The position numbers and the translations under genes are program-made. A stretch of 64,000 nt of DNA from positions 124,001-188,000 of the forward strand of contig NZ_BMJQ01000012.1 in NCBI RefSeq assembly GCF_014643535.1, read 5' to 3'. This DNA comes from Aliidongia dinghuensis (lineage in GTDB: Bacteria > Pseudomonadota > Alphaproteobacteria > ATCC43930 > CGMCC-115725). Positions 57,058-64,000 of this stretch are shown piece by piece (the stretch's first letter is position 1; each line of letters starts with the position of its first letter). The notes under the pieces are model-generated. The model made no database searches. It was given only the letters and a program-made list of their open reading frames with translations, and was not told where the DNA came from.

Positions 57058-57707
57058 CGCCGGCGAAACACCAGGCTCAGGTTGTTGGCCGGCATTTCGA
57101 CGATCTCGTCGAGCGCCAGGCCCGCGCCGTCGGCGACCTCGACCACGGCCTCCAGGTCGCGCACGCCCCAGGCCGGGTCCTGCCGGCGCAGGTTCTGGTC
57201 GAACGCCTCGTTGCTGGGCGCGGTATGGCGTCCGCCGCGCTTGTAGGGGCCGTAGAGCACGAGGGGTGCTCCCGCCGTCAGCACCCGTGCGGCACCACCC
57301 AACAGGCCGACGGCGGCCGCCCAGGGGGCGATATGGATCATGTTGATGGCGATGACCGCGTCGGCCCGGTCGACGGGCCAGTTCGGCTGCGCCGTGTCGA
57401 GCGCCACGGGGGCGAGCACGTTCGTGAGGCCGGCCTCCGCCGTCCAGGCGACGATGCTGGCGCGCGCCGCGGCGTCGATGTCGCTCGGCTGCCATGTCCG
57501 ATCAGGCAGGTGGCGGCCGAAGAAGACCGCGTGCTCGCCTGTGCCGCTTGCGACCTCGAGCACGAGGGCGGCCGGCGGCAGGACACGGGTGAGCAGCGCC
57601 AGGATCGGCCCGCGATTGCGCTCGGTGGCTGGCGCGAACCGGCGCGGATCGATCGGCGGATCGGCCCGCGTATCGTCCGGGCGAGTGGGATCGGGCGCGG
57701 AGGTCAT
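57054..57707 (-). CDS. DUF938 family SAM-dependent methyltransferase-like protein
   Basis: This 217-residue protein carries the DUF938 opening RRFAPATERNRGPILALL and SAM-binding VLEVASGTGEHAVFF (about 53-67). It also has WQPSDIDAAARASI and INMIHIAPW, all diagnostic of the family. The enzymatic product is unknown. First gene of the three-gene minus-strand operon, divergent from the TerB-like gene. Confidence 0.87.
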   Translation of the reverse strand: MTSAPDPTRPDDTRADPPIDPRRFAPATERNRGPILALLTRVLPPAALVLEVASGTGEHAVFFGRHLPDRTWQPSDIDAAARASIVAWTAEAGLTNVLAPVALDTAQPNWPVDRADAVIAINMIHIAPWAAAVGLLGGAARVLTAGAPLVLYGPYKRGGRHTAPSNEAFDQNLRRQDPAWGVRDLEAVVEVADGAGLALDEIVEMPANNLSLVFRRR

Positions 57708-57788
57708 GGCCCGCCGAGGATAACAGCGGCCGGCCGGGCGACGCCATGCTTGTTGAATGGGTGCGCTGCTCATGCTAGGCACCCGCGT

Positions 57789-58298
57789 ATGTTCGACCGC
57801 ATCCTCGATCTGCTGATGCCCGGCGACGCGCCGCGAGCCGCGATGGAGGTCCCTGTGGCGGTCGCGGCCCTGCTGGTCGAGGCGGCGCGGATGGACGATC
57901 GCTTCGATCCGGCCGAACGGACGGCGATCCGCCGGCTGCTTGGCCAGCGCTTCGACCTCGACGCCGCCGCGATCGACCGGCTGATCGACGCGGCGGAACG
58001 GGCGGTCGAGGGATCGAGCGCGCTCTATCGCTTCACCCGGGTCGTGGCCGAACGGTTCGACCCGGCGGCGCGGATCAGCATGATCGAGATGCTGTGGGAA
58101 GTGGCCTATGCCGACGGCGTGCTGGACCCGGAGGAGGATGCGCTGATCCGACGGATCGCCGGCCTGATCTTCGTCGAGGATCACGAGCGCGGGGCCGCGC
58201 GCCGGCGGGTGCTGGCCCGGCTCGGACAAGGACCGGGCCATGAGCCCGAGGCGGGGCAGAGGCCGGGGCAAGGATCGAAGCGCGGGCCATGGGGCTGA
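57789..58298 (+). CDS. TerB-like (tellurite resistance TerB family) protein
   Basis: This 169-residue acidic helical protein has the TerB core AALLVEAARMDDRFDPAERTAI (about 30-51) and the paired MLWEVAYADGVLDPEEDALIRRI (about 100-122). These are the two metal-binding-like acidic helices. A Gly/Gln/Pro-rich tail follows. No other ter gene is near, so a tellurite role is not implied. Confidence 0.83.
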   Translation: MFDRILDLLMPGDAPRAAMEVPVAVAALLVEAARMDDRFDPAERTAIRRLLGQRFDLDAAAIDRLIDAAERAVEGSSALYRFTRVVAERFDPAARISMIEMLWEVAYADGVLDPEEDALIRRIAGLIFVEDHERGAARRRVLARLGQGPGHEPEAGQRPGQGSKRGPWG

Positions 58299-58409
58299 GG
58301 CGCTGAATTTTGGACTTGCGGGAAGATCGCCCGCGCTCTTTCAATGCGGGCGGCTGCGGCCGCGGACAGGATCGCGGCCGCGCCGCCGTAACACGGGGAA
58401 ACAAGATCG

Positions 58410-58745
58410 ATGAGCTACGTCGTCACCGAAGCCTGCATCAAGTGCAAGTACATGGACTGCGTGGAGGTCTGCCCGGTCGATTGCTTCTACGAGGGCGAGA
58501 CCATGCTGGTCATCAACCCGGACGAATGCATCGATTGCGGCGTGTGCGAGCCGGAATGCCCGGCCGAGGCGATCGTGCCCGACAGCGACGGCCAAGCCGA
58601 GAAGTGGCTGCAGCTCAATCGCGATTACTCGGGCAACTGGCCTAATATCACCCGCAAGGGCGAAGCCCCGGCCGACGCCGATGCCTGGAAGGGCGTCGAG
58701 GGCAAGTTCGACAAGTTCTTCTCGCCCGAGCCCGGCAAGCGCTGA
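58410..58745 (+). CDS. fdxA: 7Fe ferredoxin FdxA
   Basis: This 111-residue electron carrier has one [3Fe-4S] and one [4Fe-4S] cluster. Cysteines in [20 protein letters not shown] and the second set [14 protein letters not shown] have the FdxA spacing. The C-terminal helix region is standard. The stop codon lies inside the first unit of a 16-bp tandem repeat. carD follows 380 bases downstream, a common alphaproteobacterial pairing. Confidence 0.95.
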   Translation: MSYVVTEACIKCKYMDCVEVCPVDCFYEGETMLVINPDECIDCGVCEPECPAEAIVPDSDGQAEKWLQLNRDYSGNWPNITRKGEAPADADAWKGVEGKFDKFFSPEPGKR

Positions 58746-58790
58746 CTTAGGCAAGCGCTGACTTAGGCAAGCGCCGATTTCGGCAAGTTC
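58734..58790. repeat. 16-bp tandem repeat spanning the fdxA stop
   Basis: GGCAAGCGCTGACTTA occurs at 58734-58749 and 58750-58765. A degenerate third copy (GGCAAGCGCCGATTTC, 58766-58781) and a partial fourth follow. The first unit contains the fdxA TGA. The period is not a multiple of three, which suits a noncoding extension. Confidence 0.88.
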
Positions 58791-59125
58791 GGGGCGGAAC
58801 TCCCGCCGGTAGCGGGGGCGTTCTACCCCGGGCTGCGGCGAAAGGCCGCCTGCGCGGCCGTCTGCTTCATGGTTGCCATGCCGACGCCGTATGGCGTTGG
58901 GCTGGTAATTGTCGTGACTTTTGTGTTACTGTTCTTTTCGAACGGAGCATTGAAGACGTCTCGGCACAGTCTGAACTTCCGGGCATCTTCGGTATGCGGC
59001 CCGCTCACCCCCATCCGTATGGTCGGATTGCATCCCTCGGTGCTGGCGAGGCATCTTTTTCGCGGGCAGCCGGGGGTTGTGACGAGCGCCTTACCGACCT
59101 GGCCACAGGCTTTTGAGAGAATCGG
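58746..59125. other. fdxA-carD spacer
   Basis: These 380 bases hold the 16-bp repeat tail, a hairpin near 58800-58830 and an AT-richer patch near 58910-58950 that could be the carD promoter. An in-frame ORF at 58869-59141 (MVAMPTPYGVGLVIVVTFVLL) is hydrophobic at its start but overlaps the carD start and lacks a family match, so it is not called. Confidence 0.45.
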
Positions 59126-59623
59126 ATGTCGGAAAAGTTAGCTTTTGCTGAGGGCGATTTCGTCGTCTACCCGAGTCATGGCGTCGGCAAGATCATGGGC
59201 ATCGAGGCCCAGGAGATCTCCGGTTATCGGCTGAATGTTTTCGTGGTGCATTTCGACAAGGACCGCATGACGCTCCGCGTTCCGGTCACCAAGGCCAAGG
59301 CTTCTGGCCTGCGTCGTCTGTCGACGCAGAAGGAGATGCAGGTGGCCCTGGTCAAGCTCAGGGGCCGGTCGAAGGCGAAACGCACCATGTGGAGCCGGCG
59401 CGCCCAGGAGTACGAAGCGAAGATCAACTCCGGCGATCCGGCGTCGATTGCCGAGGTCGTGCGCGACCTCTATCGCAATGCCGGCCAGCCGGACCAGTCC
59501 TACAGCGAGCGCCAGATCTATCAGGCGGCGCTTGACCGGTTGGTGCGCGAGTTCGCGGCCGTCGAGGCGATCGACGAGACCACGGCGACCGAACGCCTCG
59601 AGGAGATGCTGAACGCCGCCTGA
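59126..59623 (+). CDS. carD: CarD/CdnL transcriptional regulator
   Basis: This 165-residue protein has an N-terminal RNA-polymerase-interacting Tudor-like domain (DFVVYPSHGVGKIMGIE, about 9-25) and a C-terminal helical DNA-binding part with WSRRAQEYEAKINSGDP. It stabilises the open complex at rRNA and other promoters. Start 59126 is preceded by a weak GAGAGA. Confidence 0.95.
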   Translation: MSEKLAFAEGDFVVYPSHGVGKIMGIEAQEISGYRLNVFVVHFDKDRMTLRVPVTKAKASGLRRLSTQKEMQVALVKLRGRSKAKRTMWSRRAQEYEAKINSGDPASIAEVVRDLYRNAGQPDQSYSERQIYQAALDRLVREFAAVEAIDETTATERLEEMLNAA

Positions 59624-59682
59624 CGCCTGACGGACGGATCGGCACCGATCCGTCCGATGCGCCTGGGTGACCAAATGACAAG

Positions 59683-59727
59683 GCCGGCCTGCGGTCCCCG
59701 ATTCGTCGGGGGCGCACGCCGGCTTTT
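59683..59727 (+). terminator. Rho-independent terminator after carD
   Basis: GCCGGC (59683-59688) pairs with GCCGGC (59718-59723) around an inner GTCCCC..GGGGGC stem. TTTTGCGTTT follows. A second smaller inverted repeat GGACGGATCGG/CCGATCCGTCC lies just upstream at 59632-59655. Confidence 0.78.
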
Positions 59728-59786
59728 GCGTTTGTTCCCGTGTCGTGCCTCTGGCGCGATGTCGGGGGCCCGCGCTAAGCTCGCCC

Positions 59787-60605
59787 ATGATGAGCCAGCC
59801 GCGCACCCCGCCCCGTCGTCGTTTCGGTATCCTGGTTGGCCGGCGTCGCGTCTGGGCGATCTCGTCGATTCACGCCGACGTCGGTCGGCTCCGCACCATC
59901 CATGGCGCCATCGAACGGCGGCTGCAGCCGGGCGATGCGCTGGTCTATCTCGGCAACATGATCGGCCGCGGCCCCGCCGTGCGCGAGACGATTGCCGAGC
60001 TCCTGTCGTTCCGCAGCTTCTTCATCGCCCGGCCCGGCGCCTTCGCAAGCGATCTCGTCTACCTGCGCGGCAGCCAGGAAGAGATGTGGCAGAAGCTCCT
60101 GGAGCTGCAGTTCGCGCCCAACCCGGCCGAGGTCTATCGCTGGATGCTCGACCATGGCCTCGCCGCGACGCTCGACGGCTATGGCATCGATCGCCAGCAG
60201 GGGCTGACGGCGAGCCGTGACGGGCCGGTCGCCATCACGCGCTGGACGAACGCGGTCAGGAGCGCCGTCAACGGGGCGCCCGGCCACGGCAACCTGCTGA
60301 CGGCGCTCCGGCGCGCCGCCTACACTGCCGGCAACGAGCTCCTGTTCGTCCATGCCGGCATCGATCCGACCCGGCCCTTGACCGCCCAGCACGACAGTTT
60401 CTGGTGGGGCGGCGGTGGCTTCCTCGACCTGACGGAGCCCTACGGCGGCTTCGTCAAGGTCGTGCGCGGCTTCGACCGACATCACGGTGGGCTGCAGCAG
60501 GCGCCATTCGCCATCTCCATGGACCGGGGCTGCGGCTTCGGCGGGCCGCTCGCCGCCGCCTGCCTGACGCTCGACGGCCAGGTCGATGAGGCCTACGAGG
60601 CCTGA
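59787..60605 (+). CDS. PPP-phosphatase-like protein with degenerate active site
   Basis: This 272-residue protein is related to bacterial PPP metallophosphatases by layout: SSIHADVGRL (about 26-35) sits at the GDxHG block, YLGNMIGRGP (about 54-63) at GDxxDRG and VYLRGSQEEM (about 91-100) at GNHE. FVHAGIDPTRPL (187-198) matches the HAG block and DRGCGFGGPL the late DxGxxxGG block. Metal and catalytic residues Asp, Asp, Asn and the GNHE His are replaced, so catalysis is doubtful. Start 59787 has a second ATG immediately after. Confidence 0.72.
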   Translation: MMSQPRTPPRRRFGILVGRRRVWAISSIHADVGRLRTIHGAIERRLQPGDALVYLGNMIGRGPAVRETIAELLSFRSFFIARPGAFASDLVYLRGSQEEMWQKLLELQFAPNPAEVYRWMLDHGLAATLDGYGIDRQQGLTASRDGPVAITRWTNAVRSAVNGAPGHGNLLTALRRAAYTAGNELLFVHAGIDPTRPLTAQHDSFWWGGGGFLDLTEPYGGFVKVVRGFDRHHGGLQQAPFAISMDRGCGFGGPLAAACLTLDGQVDEAYEA

Positions 60606-60647
60606 GGGCCGCGATCACCAGTAGATTGCCCAGCGCGAGAGGAGCAC

Positions 60648-61547
60648 ATGGCGGCACGGGCGACGCGGTGGCAGATGGCGCTGGGGCAGATGGCGCTGGG
60701 GCTGATAGCGCTGACCGGCGGCATCATGCTTGGTCCGGGAACCGCCATCGCCCGTTCACGGACCGTGGCCGATGCACCGCCCGACCTGCCCGAGATCGCC
60801 GCCGGCACCGTCGCCTCAGTCGAGGATGGCGCGACGCTGACGCTCGACGATGGCCGCGTGCTGCGCCTCGCTGGCCTGCTGGCGCCTGCACCGCCGCTGG
60901 CGCTGGGCCCGGACACCGCTTGGCCCGCGGCTGATGCTGCCCGCCGGGCGCTCGCCGACCAGGTGCTGGGCCAACCGGTCAGCCTGCACGCGGCCGCCGC
61001 GGCGCCCGACCGGCACGGCCGGCTCCTGGGCCAGCTGGTGCTCAGCGACGGTACCTGGCTGCAGGCCGCCCTCGTCCGCGCCGGCGCCGACCGGGTCGAG
61101 CCCGCCGCCGCAACGGCGCCGCTGGCACCAGCCCTGCTCAAGGCCGAGGCCGATGCCCGGCGCCACCATCGCGGGCTCTGGCGCTTGCGCGCCTATGCCG
61201 TGCTGACGCCCGAGCGGCTCGCCGCGCGCGATACCGGCACTTTCGTGCTGGTCGAAGGCCGCGTGCTCAGCGTCGCCGCCACCCACGAGGCGACCTTCCT
61301 CGATTTCGCAGCCGACTGGCACCACGGCTTCACCGTGCGTGTGCCGCATGCGGTGCTGGCGAGGGCGCCGGCGTTCGACCCAGCTGCGTTCGAAGGCCGG
61401 CGGGTGCGCGTGCGCGGCTGGCTCGTGTGGGAGGGCCGGCCGATCCTCGAGCTTGCCGACCCGACCGCCCTCGAACCGCTCCCCGGCCGGCGCATGGCCA
61501 CCCAACCCGCGTCAAGGCTTCCCGCTGACGAGCGCTCTGCGCTATAA
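60648..61547 (+). CDS. Thermonuclease-like (SNase fold) secreted protein, degenerate
   Basis: This 299-residue protein has a signal-like N-terminus containing a 15-bp in-frame duplication (QMALGQMALG). The SNase-like part spans about 50-165 (VASVEDGATLTLDDGRVLRLAGLLAP and DRHGRLLGQLVLSDG). Arg73 and Arg125 match catalytic arginines, but the Ca-binding Asp and the catalytic Glu positions are Leu78 and Ala81. A second domain (about 200-285) may be an OB-fold. Nuclease activity is doubtful. Confidence 0.68.
   Translation: MAARATRWQMALGQMALGLIALTGGIMLGPGTAIARSRTVADAPPDLPEIAAGTVASVEDGATLTLDDGRVLRLAGLLAPAPPLALGPDTAWPAADAARRALADQVLGQPVSLHAAAAAPDRHGRLLGQLVLSDGTWLQAALVRAGADRVEPAAATAPLAPALLKAEADARRHHRGLWRLRAYAVLTPERLAARDTGTFVLVEGRVLSVAATHEATFLDFAADWHHGFTVRVPHAVLARAPAFDPAAFEGRRVRVRGWLVWEGRPILELADPTALEPLPGRRMATQPASRLPADERSAL
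60671..60715. repeat. 15-bp in-frame tandem duplication in the SNase-like gene
   Basis: GCAGATGGCGCTGGG is repeated exactly at 60671-60685 and 60686-60700, with a degenerate third copy to 60715. It lies in the signal-peptide region. Confidence 0.85.
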
Positions 61548-61556
61548 CGAGCTCAC

Positions 61557-61633
61557 GTCTCCGTAGCTCAGCAGGATAGAGCATCGGTTTCCTAAACCGG
61601 GGGTCACAGGTTCGAATCCTGTCGGGGACGCCA
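61557..61633 (+). tRNA. tRNA-Arg (anticodon CCU)
   Basis: A complete cloverleaf is present. The acceptor GTCTCCG pairs with CGGGGAC (one G-U), with a GCTC/GAGC D stem and anticodon stem TCGGT/ACCGG. The loop TTCCTAA gives anticodon CCU, and the T arm is ACAGG-TTCGAAT-CCTGT. Encoded CCA ends the gene at 61633. It reads AGG codons. Sequence after it shifts to lower GC. Confidence 0.97.
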
Positions 61634-61794
61634 TCGATCCATTTTCGTTGATTTTCAACGGCTTATAGCCGTTGCCCTGACGCCTCTCCCTGACAGTTCC
61701 AGGTGGGTCGCGGCATCGACCTGCCTACTTGCCTGCGACACAATAGCGCGGGGTGGATGCCCGCCGGCCAATCGCGCCAGCGGGCGCGCGATCC

Positions 61795-62328
61795 TCATCC
61801 CGATGTCGAGAGCGGAACCCCAGCCGCAGTAAGAAGCGCATTGAGTTCCTTCGGCGATCCCGCGGCGCCCAGCCGCGTCAGGATCTTGCCATCCTCATAG
61901 ATCCAGATCGACTGGCATTGGTAGCAAAGCAAGAAGTCGTACGTGTGTTCACCGTACAAGACCCTAATGGCGTGGCGCGGGTCGAAACACGCCGCGGCCG
62001 ACCCGCCGACCCAGTCGCCGATCGCTGACCGAAACGCTTTCACGGCGACTTCCGCGTCTTCGTCGGATAGCGCCGTCTTTCCTAGGACCTGGAAGCCGAG
62101 TAGCCCCTGATCGCCCTTCACGCGCGGTGCCCGCGGCTCAAGAGAGTAGAGAATAGGGCTGTTGTGCGCCGTAAGAGCCTGCTCGGCCGCGGCAGGCAAG
62201 GCTTGAAACGAGCGGGCGCCAGCATCCTGGCGAGGGGATGGGCCTGCTTGACAGCCGGCCAGCGTCACCATCAGTGCAAGAAGAACCGCGCGACCCGTTC
62301 CCAATATGCTCCTCCCCGGATTGCGCAT
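61795..62328 (-). CDS. Putative lipoprotein of unknown function
   Basis: This 177-residue protein has a lipoprotein signal: basic MRNPGRSILGTGRAVLLALM and lipobox LAGC (Cys near residue 26). The mature part contains a CYQCQSIWIYEDGK motif near residue 136 with a CxxC pair and looks globular. No family is recognised. It is the first gene past the tRNA and reads toward it. Confidence 0.7.
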   Translation of the reverse strand: MRNPGRSILGTGRAVLLALMVTLAGCQAGPSPRQDAGARSFQALPAAAEQALTAHNSPILYSLEPRAPRVKGDQGLLGFQVLGKTALSDEDAEVAVKAFRSAIGDWVGGSAAACFDPRHAIRVLYGEHTYDFLLCYQCQSIWIYEDGKILTRLGAAGSPKELNALLTAAGVPLSTSG

Positions 62329-62376
62329 CGATCCAAAGGTTGTATTGGCGTATGCTTATGCGCCTCTGGATGGTAT

Positions 62377-62689
62377 ATGCCAGAAGTCCCTGGAGTACAC
62401 AACGTTGACCAGGATACGGCGGAAGCGCACGCTGAAGCTCTGGCCAAGGATGTCTTGGGTGACGTCGTGACCCGACCTAGACGTAGCACTTGCCCGTCTC
62501 GAAACCGCCATCGAGCGCGCATCGCGGAGGTTGCGCTTTGCGAAGGTGGTTCAGCTGCGCTTCGCGCCCTTTGAGGCGAGCAAGGACCGCGGCTTCTTCC
62601 TGAGGAGTGGCGGCTATGGCCAGAAGTTTCTCAGGGACACCCTCGAATGCATTGCCCAAGGCCATCCTATCAATCGAAATGGGAATTGA
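62377..62689 (+). pseudogene. Possible frameshifted coiled-coil ORF
   Basis: The frame from ATG 62377 reads DTAEAHAEALAKDVLGDVV, a helical Ala-rich stretch. About 30 codons on, protein-like sequence continues in the +1 frame (PDLDVALARLETAIERASRR) to a stop at 62687-62689. The two halves together resemble short coiled-coil proteins of the DUF1640 style, so a frameshift near 62471-62500 is likely. The surrounding 62329-62721 region holds nothing else I can support. Confidence 0.32.
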
Positions 62690-62721
62690 TGTCCTGGGCG
62701 ACCGGCCGAAAAGCAAATTAG

Positions 62722-62991
62722 ATGACCATATTTGATCAATTAATTTCGGGAAAAATAAATAATAAGCACAAGTTTGTTCTTGTATACGGCGCGCTTGACT
62801 TTGGATGCGTTTCCTCAATAATATTCATATTGCTTGCCGGAGCGTGGAAGTCCCTATCAGAGATGTTGCTAATTTTCTTTATATTTCTACCTGCGGGGTA
62901 TCTCTGGGGATGGGGGATGTGGGTTTATCTATATTGGGCAAAACGCGGCATGCGAACCTTGGCCAGCAAGCTGTCCCGATCGAAGAAATAA
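62722..62991 (+). CDS. Small membrane protein, 89 residues
   Basis: This AT-rich ORF has two predicted membrane helices (about 19-39 and 46-72; GALDFGCVSSIIFILLAGAW and LIFFIFLPAGYLWGWGMWVY) and a basic C-terminus (KRGMRTLASKLSRSKK). Base composition differs sharply from the rest of the window. No clear ribosome site and no family match, but the hydropathy pattern is gene-like. Confidence 0.48.
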   Translation: MTIFDQLISGKINNKHKFVLVYGALDFGCVSSIIFILLAGAWKSLSEMLLIFFIFLPAGYLWGWGMWVYLYWAKRGMRTLASKLSRSKK

Positions 62992-63179
62992 GTAAGCAAT
63001 CGACCAAAATCCCAATGAACACAGACTGTTTTTCGATCATGGTTAAAGGCCACGATATTGGCCGGACGCGCACGTTACGGTCGCACCTCAGCTCTTTGCT
63101 GATGGGCACTCCGGTATTGTGGCGGTACCTATGTCAACGTGATCCGCATGGCCGATAGCGTTCCCAATCAGAGAGGTCT

Positions 63180-63730
63180 CTAAGCTCCTGCAGAGCGGCC
63201 ATCACTTGTTAACAGCCGATACACACTCGCTCTGCCGATCCCGAGCTTTGCCGCGATCTCCGTCGCCCCAACGCCGGCCGCGTGCAGCTCGCGCACCTCA
63301 TCCGCCTTTGCCCGCGCAGTCGGCTTCCGGCCCTTGTACTTGCCCTCGGCCTTCGCCTTGGCGATGCCCTCGCGCTGCCGTTCCAGCATGATCTCGCGCT
63401 CGAACTCGGCGATGCCTCCTAGGACCGTCAGCATCGCCTTGCCGGTTGCTGTGCCTGTGTCGATCCCCAGGTTAAGGATGCGCAGCGCGGCGTTCTTGGC
63501 GCGCAGCGACTCGACAATATCGAGCAGGTGAGCAACCGACCGCGCCAACCGGTCGAGCTTGGTGACAACCAGGGTATCGCCCTCGCGGACAAAATCTAGC
63601 GCGGCGGCGAGCTGGTCGCGCTGCTTCACGTCGACTGACGAGACCTGCTCGCGGAATAAGCGCGGTGTCATGCTGGCGGACGCAATTGCGCGCTTGGAGC
63701 TTGGGCGTCACCATGGACGTAACCGAATAT
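63180..63730 (-). pseudogene. N-terminally decayed serine resolvase/invertase
   Basis: The readable frame (63180-63671, 163 residues) carries the resolvase body: FREQVSSVDVKQRDQL, DTLVVTKLDRLARS, MLTVLGGIAEFEREIMLERQ and a C-terminal HTH (ATEIAAKLGIGRASVYRLL). The catalytic N-terminus is gone. Upstream, 63672-63730 still shows IFGYVHGDAQAPSAQLR in another frame, where YxRVST with the catalytic Ser should be. A deletion and frameshift therefore separate the remnants. It probably marks an old mobile element. Confidence 0.75.
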
Positions 63731-63743
63731 TGAGGAGGCGACC

Positions 63744-64000
63744 TTGAATTGTGGCTGCTATGTCAGGCAGGGATTGGTCTATCTCCCGACTTGGGCCAAG
63801 ACAGTGGACGGGGTCTACCTTGCCCAGGAGCCTCTGGCGGTCGTTTCGGTCCGGGATACTCCCGAGCTTGAGCTTGCCTTCAAAGAAAAGTTCCTTCACG
63901 GCAACCCCCGGATTCCGCGACCAGATTTCCGGGCCCTGAAGCCGATCTTCGAAACCCATGCCGGCGTAAAGAGCTGGTCGTCTTTCGAACGCGGCGCAGC
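63744..64000 (+). CDS. Unknown protein, TTG start, truncated by the window edge
   Basis: An open frame begins at TTG 63744 behind GAGGAGG (63732-63738, five-base spacing) and runs off the right edge after 85 codons. It reads as a globular protein (YVRQGLVYLPTWAKTVDGVY, then AFKEKFLHGNPRIPRPDF and FETHAGVKSWSSFERGA). It has no ATG, so it is easily missed. No family is recognised. Its ribosome site lies in the decayed 5' end of the resolvase. Confidence 0.6.
   Translation, partial: MNCGCYVRQGLVYLPTWAKTVDGVYLAQEPLAVVSVRDTPELELAFKEKFLHGNPRIPRPDFRALKPIFETHAGVKSWSSFERGA

Noticed and set aside
58869-59141. A 90-codon ORF between fdxA and carD
   Set aside because: It starts hydrophobic but degenerates into basic sequence, has no ribosome site and overlaps the carD start.
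62477-62818. A minus-strand 113-codon ORF in the island edge
   Set aside because: No ribosome site or family pattern, and it opposes the better-supported coiled-coil frames. Left uncalled.

Overview
The window is one contiguous stretch of a GC-rich chromosome. It reads as an alphaproteobacterium, most likely a Rhodospirillales/Azospirillales-type organism. The support is family-level: a Suv3-type helicase, the fdxA-carD pair, a bactofilin, acnA beside a complete System I cytochrome c maturation operon, DUF2244, DUF1223 and DUF938 genes, and overall codon bias. No database was consulted, so the taxon is an inference.

Layout. 1-4.7 kb: end of a Pho regulon operon (pstS-pstC-pstA-pstB-phoU-phoB). 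4.9-13.4 kb: housekeeping genes, mostly on the minus strand (pyrophosphatase, AmpG-like permease, two cyclophilins, a GST co-translated with a 59-residue membrane ORF, typA, a PfkB-family kinase), with a TetR regulator and a nucleotidyltransferase on plus. 13.6-22.8 kb: EI24 membrane protein, bactofilin, a lipoprotein, nth, DUF2244, an Lrp/AsnC regulator divergent from a DMT exporter, dapB divergent from murJ, trpS, an entericidin-like lipopeptide and a small secreted protein. 22.8-27.3 kb: a polar amino acid ABC transporter with two near-identical binding proteins, two permeases and no local ATPase, then two very small ORFs and a GNAT acetyltransferase. 27.3-34.5 kb: a full nine-gene ccmABCDEFGHI operon, including a ccmD that is easy to miss. 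34.7-40.3 kb: DUF1223, patatin, tandem-Usp and acnA. 40.8-49.1 kb: a branched-chain-amino-acid-type ABC transporter operon that carries two CoA ligases. 49.3-58.3 kb: UvrD-family helicase, htpG, Suv3-type helicase with an S4-domain protein, two methyltransferases, an NTF2-fold protein and a TerB-like protein. 58.4-61.5 kb: fdxA, carD, then a PPP-phosphatase-like and a nuclease-like protein, both of which appear to have lost catalytic residues. 61.56 kb: tRNA-Arg(CCU). From there to the end the base composition drops and gene remnants appear (lipoprotein, broken coiled-coil ORF, small membrane protein, N-terminally decayed serine resolvase, and an unknown gene starting at TTG and running off the edge), consistent with a mobile island at the tRNA.

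Working together: Pst/PhoU/PhoB form the phosphate uptake and sensing circuit. The ccm operon loads haem onto c-type cytochromes. The liv-type operon plausibly couples uptake of an organic acid to its activation as a CoA thioester. Lrp/DMT looks like a classic regulator-exporter pair.

The most unusual signals are: (1) many short tandem duplications (12-18 bp) at gene ends and gene junctions, with periods divisible by three only inside coding sequence, including two duplicated ATGA stop/start junctions inside the ccm operon; (2) a shared 44-bp intergenic element at 13457-13500 and 26627-26670; (3) the neighbouring pseudo-enzymes after carD; and (4) the tRNA-Arg island edge with an unrecognised TTG-start gene.
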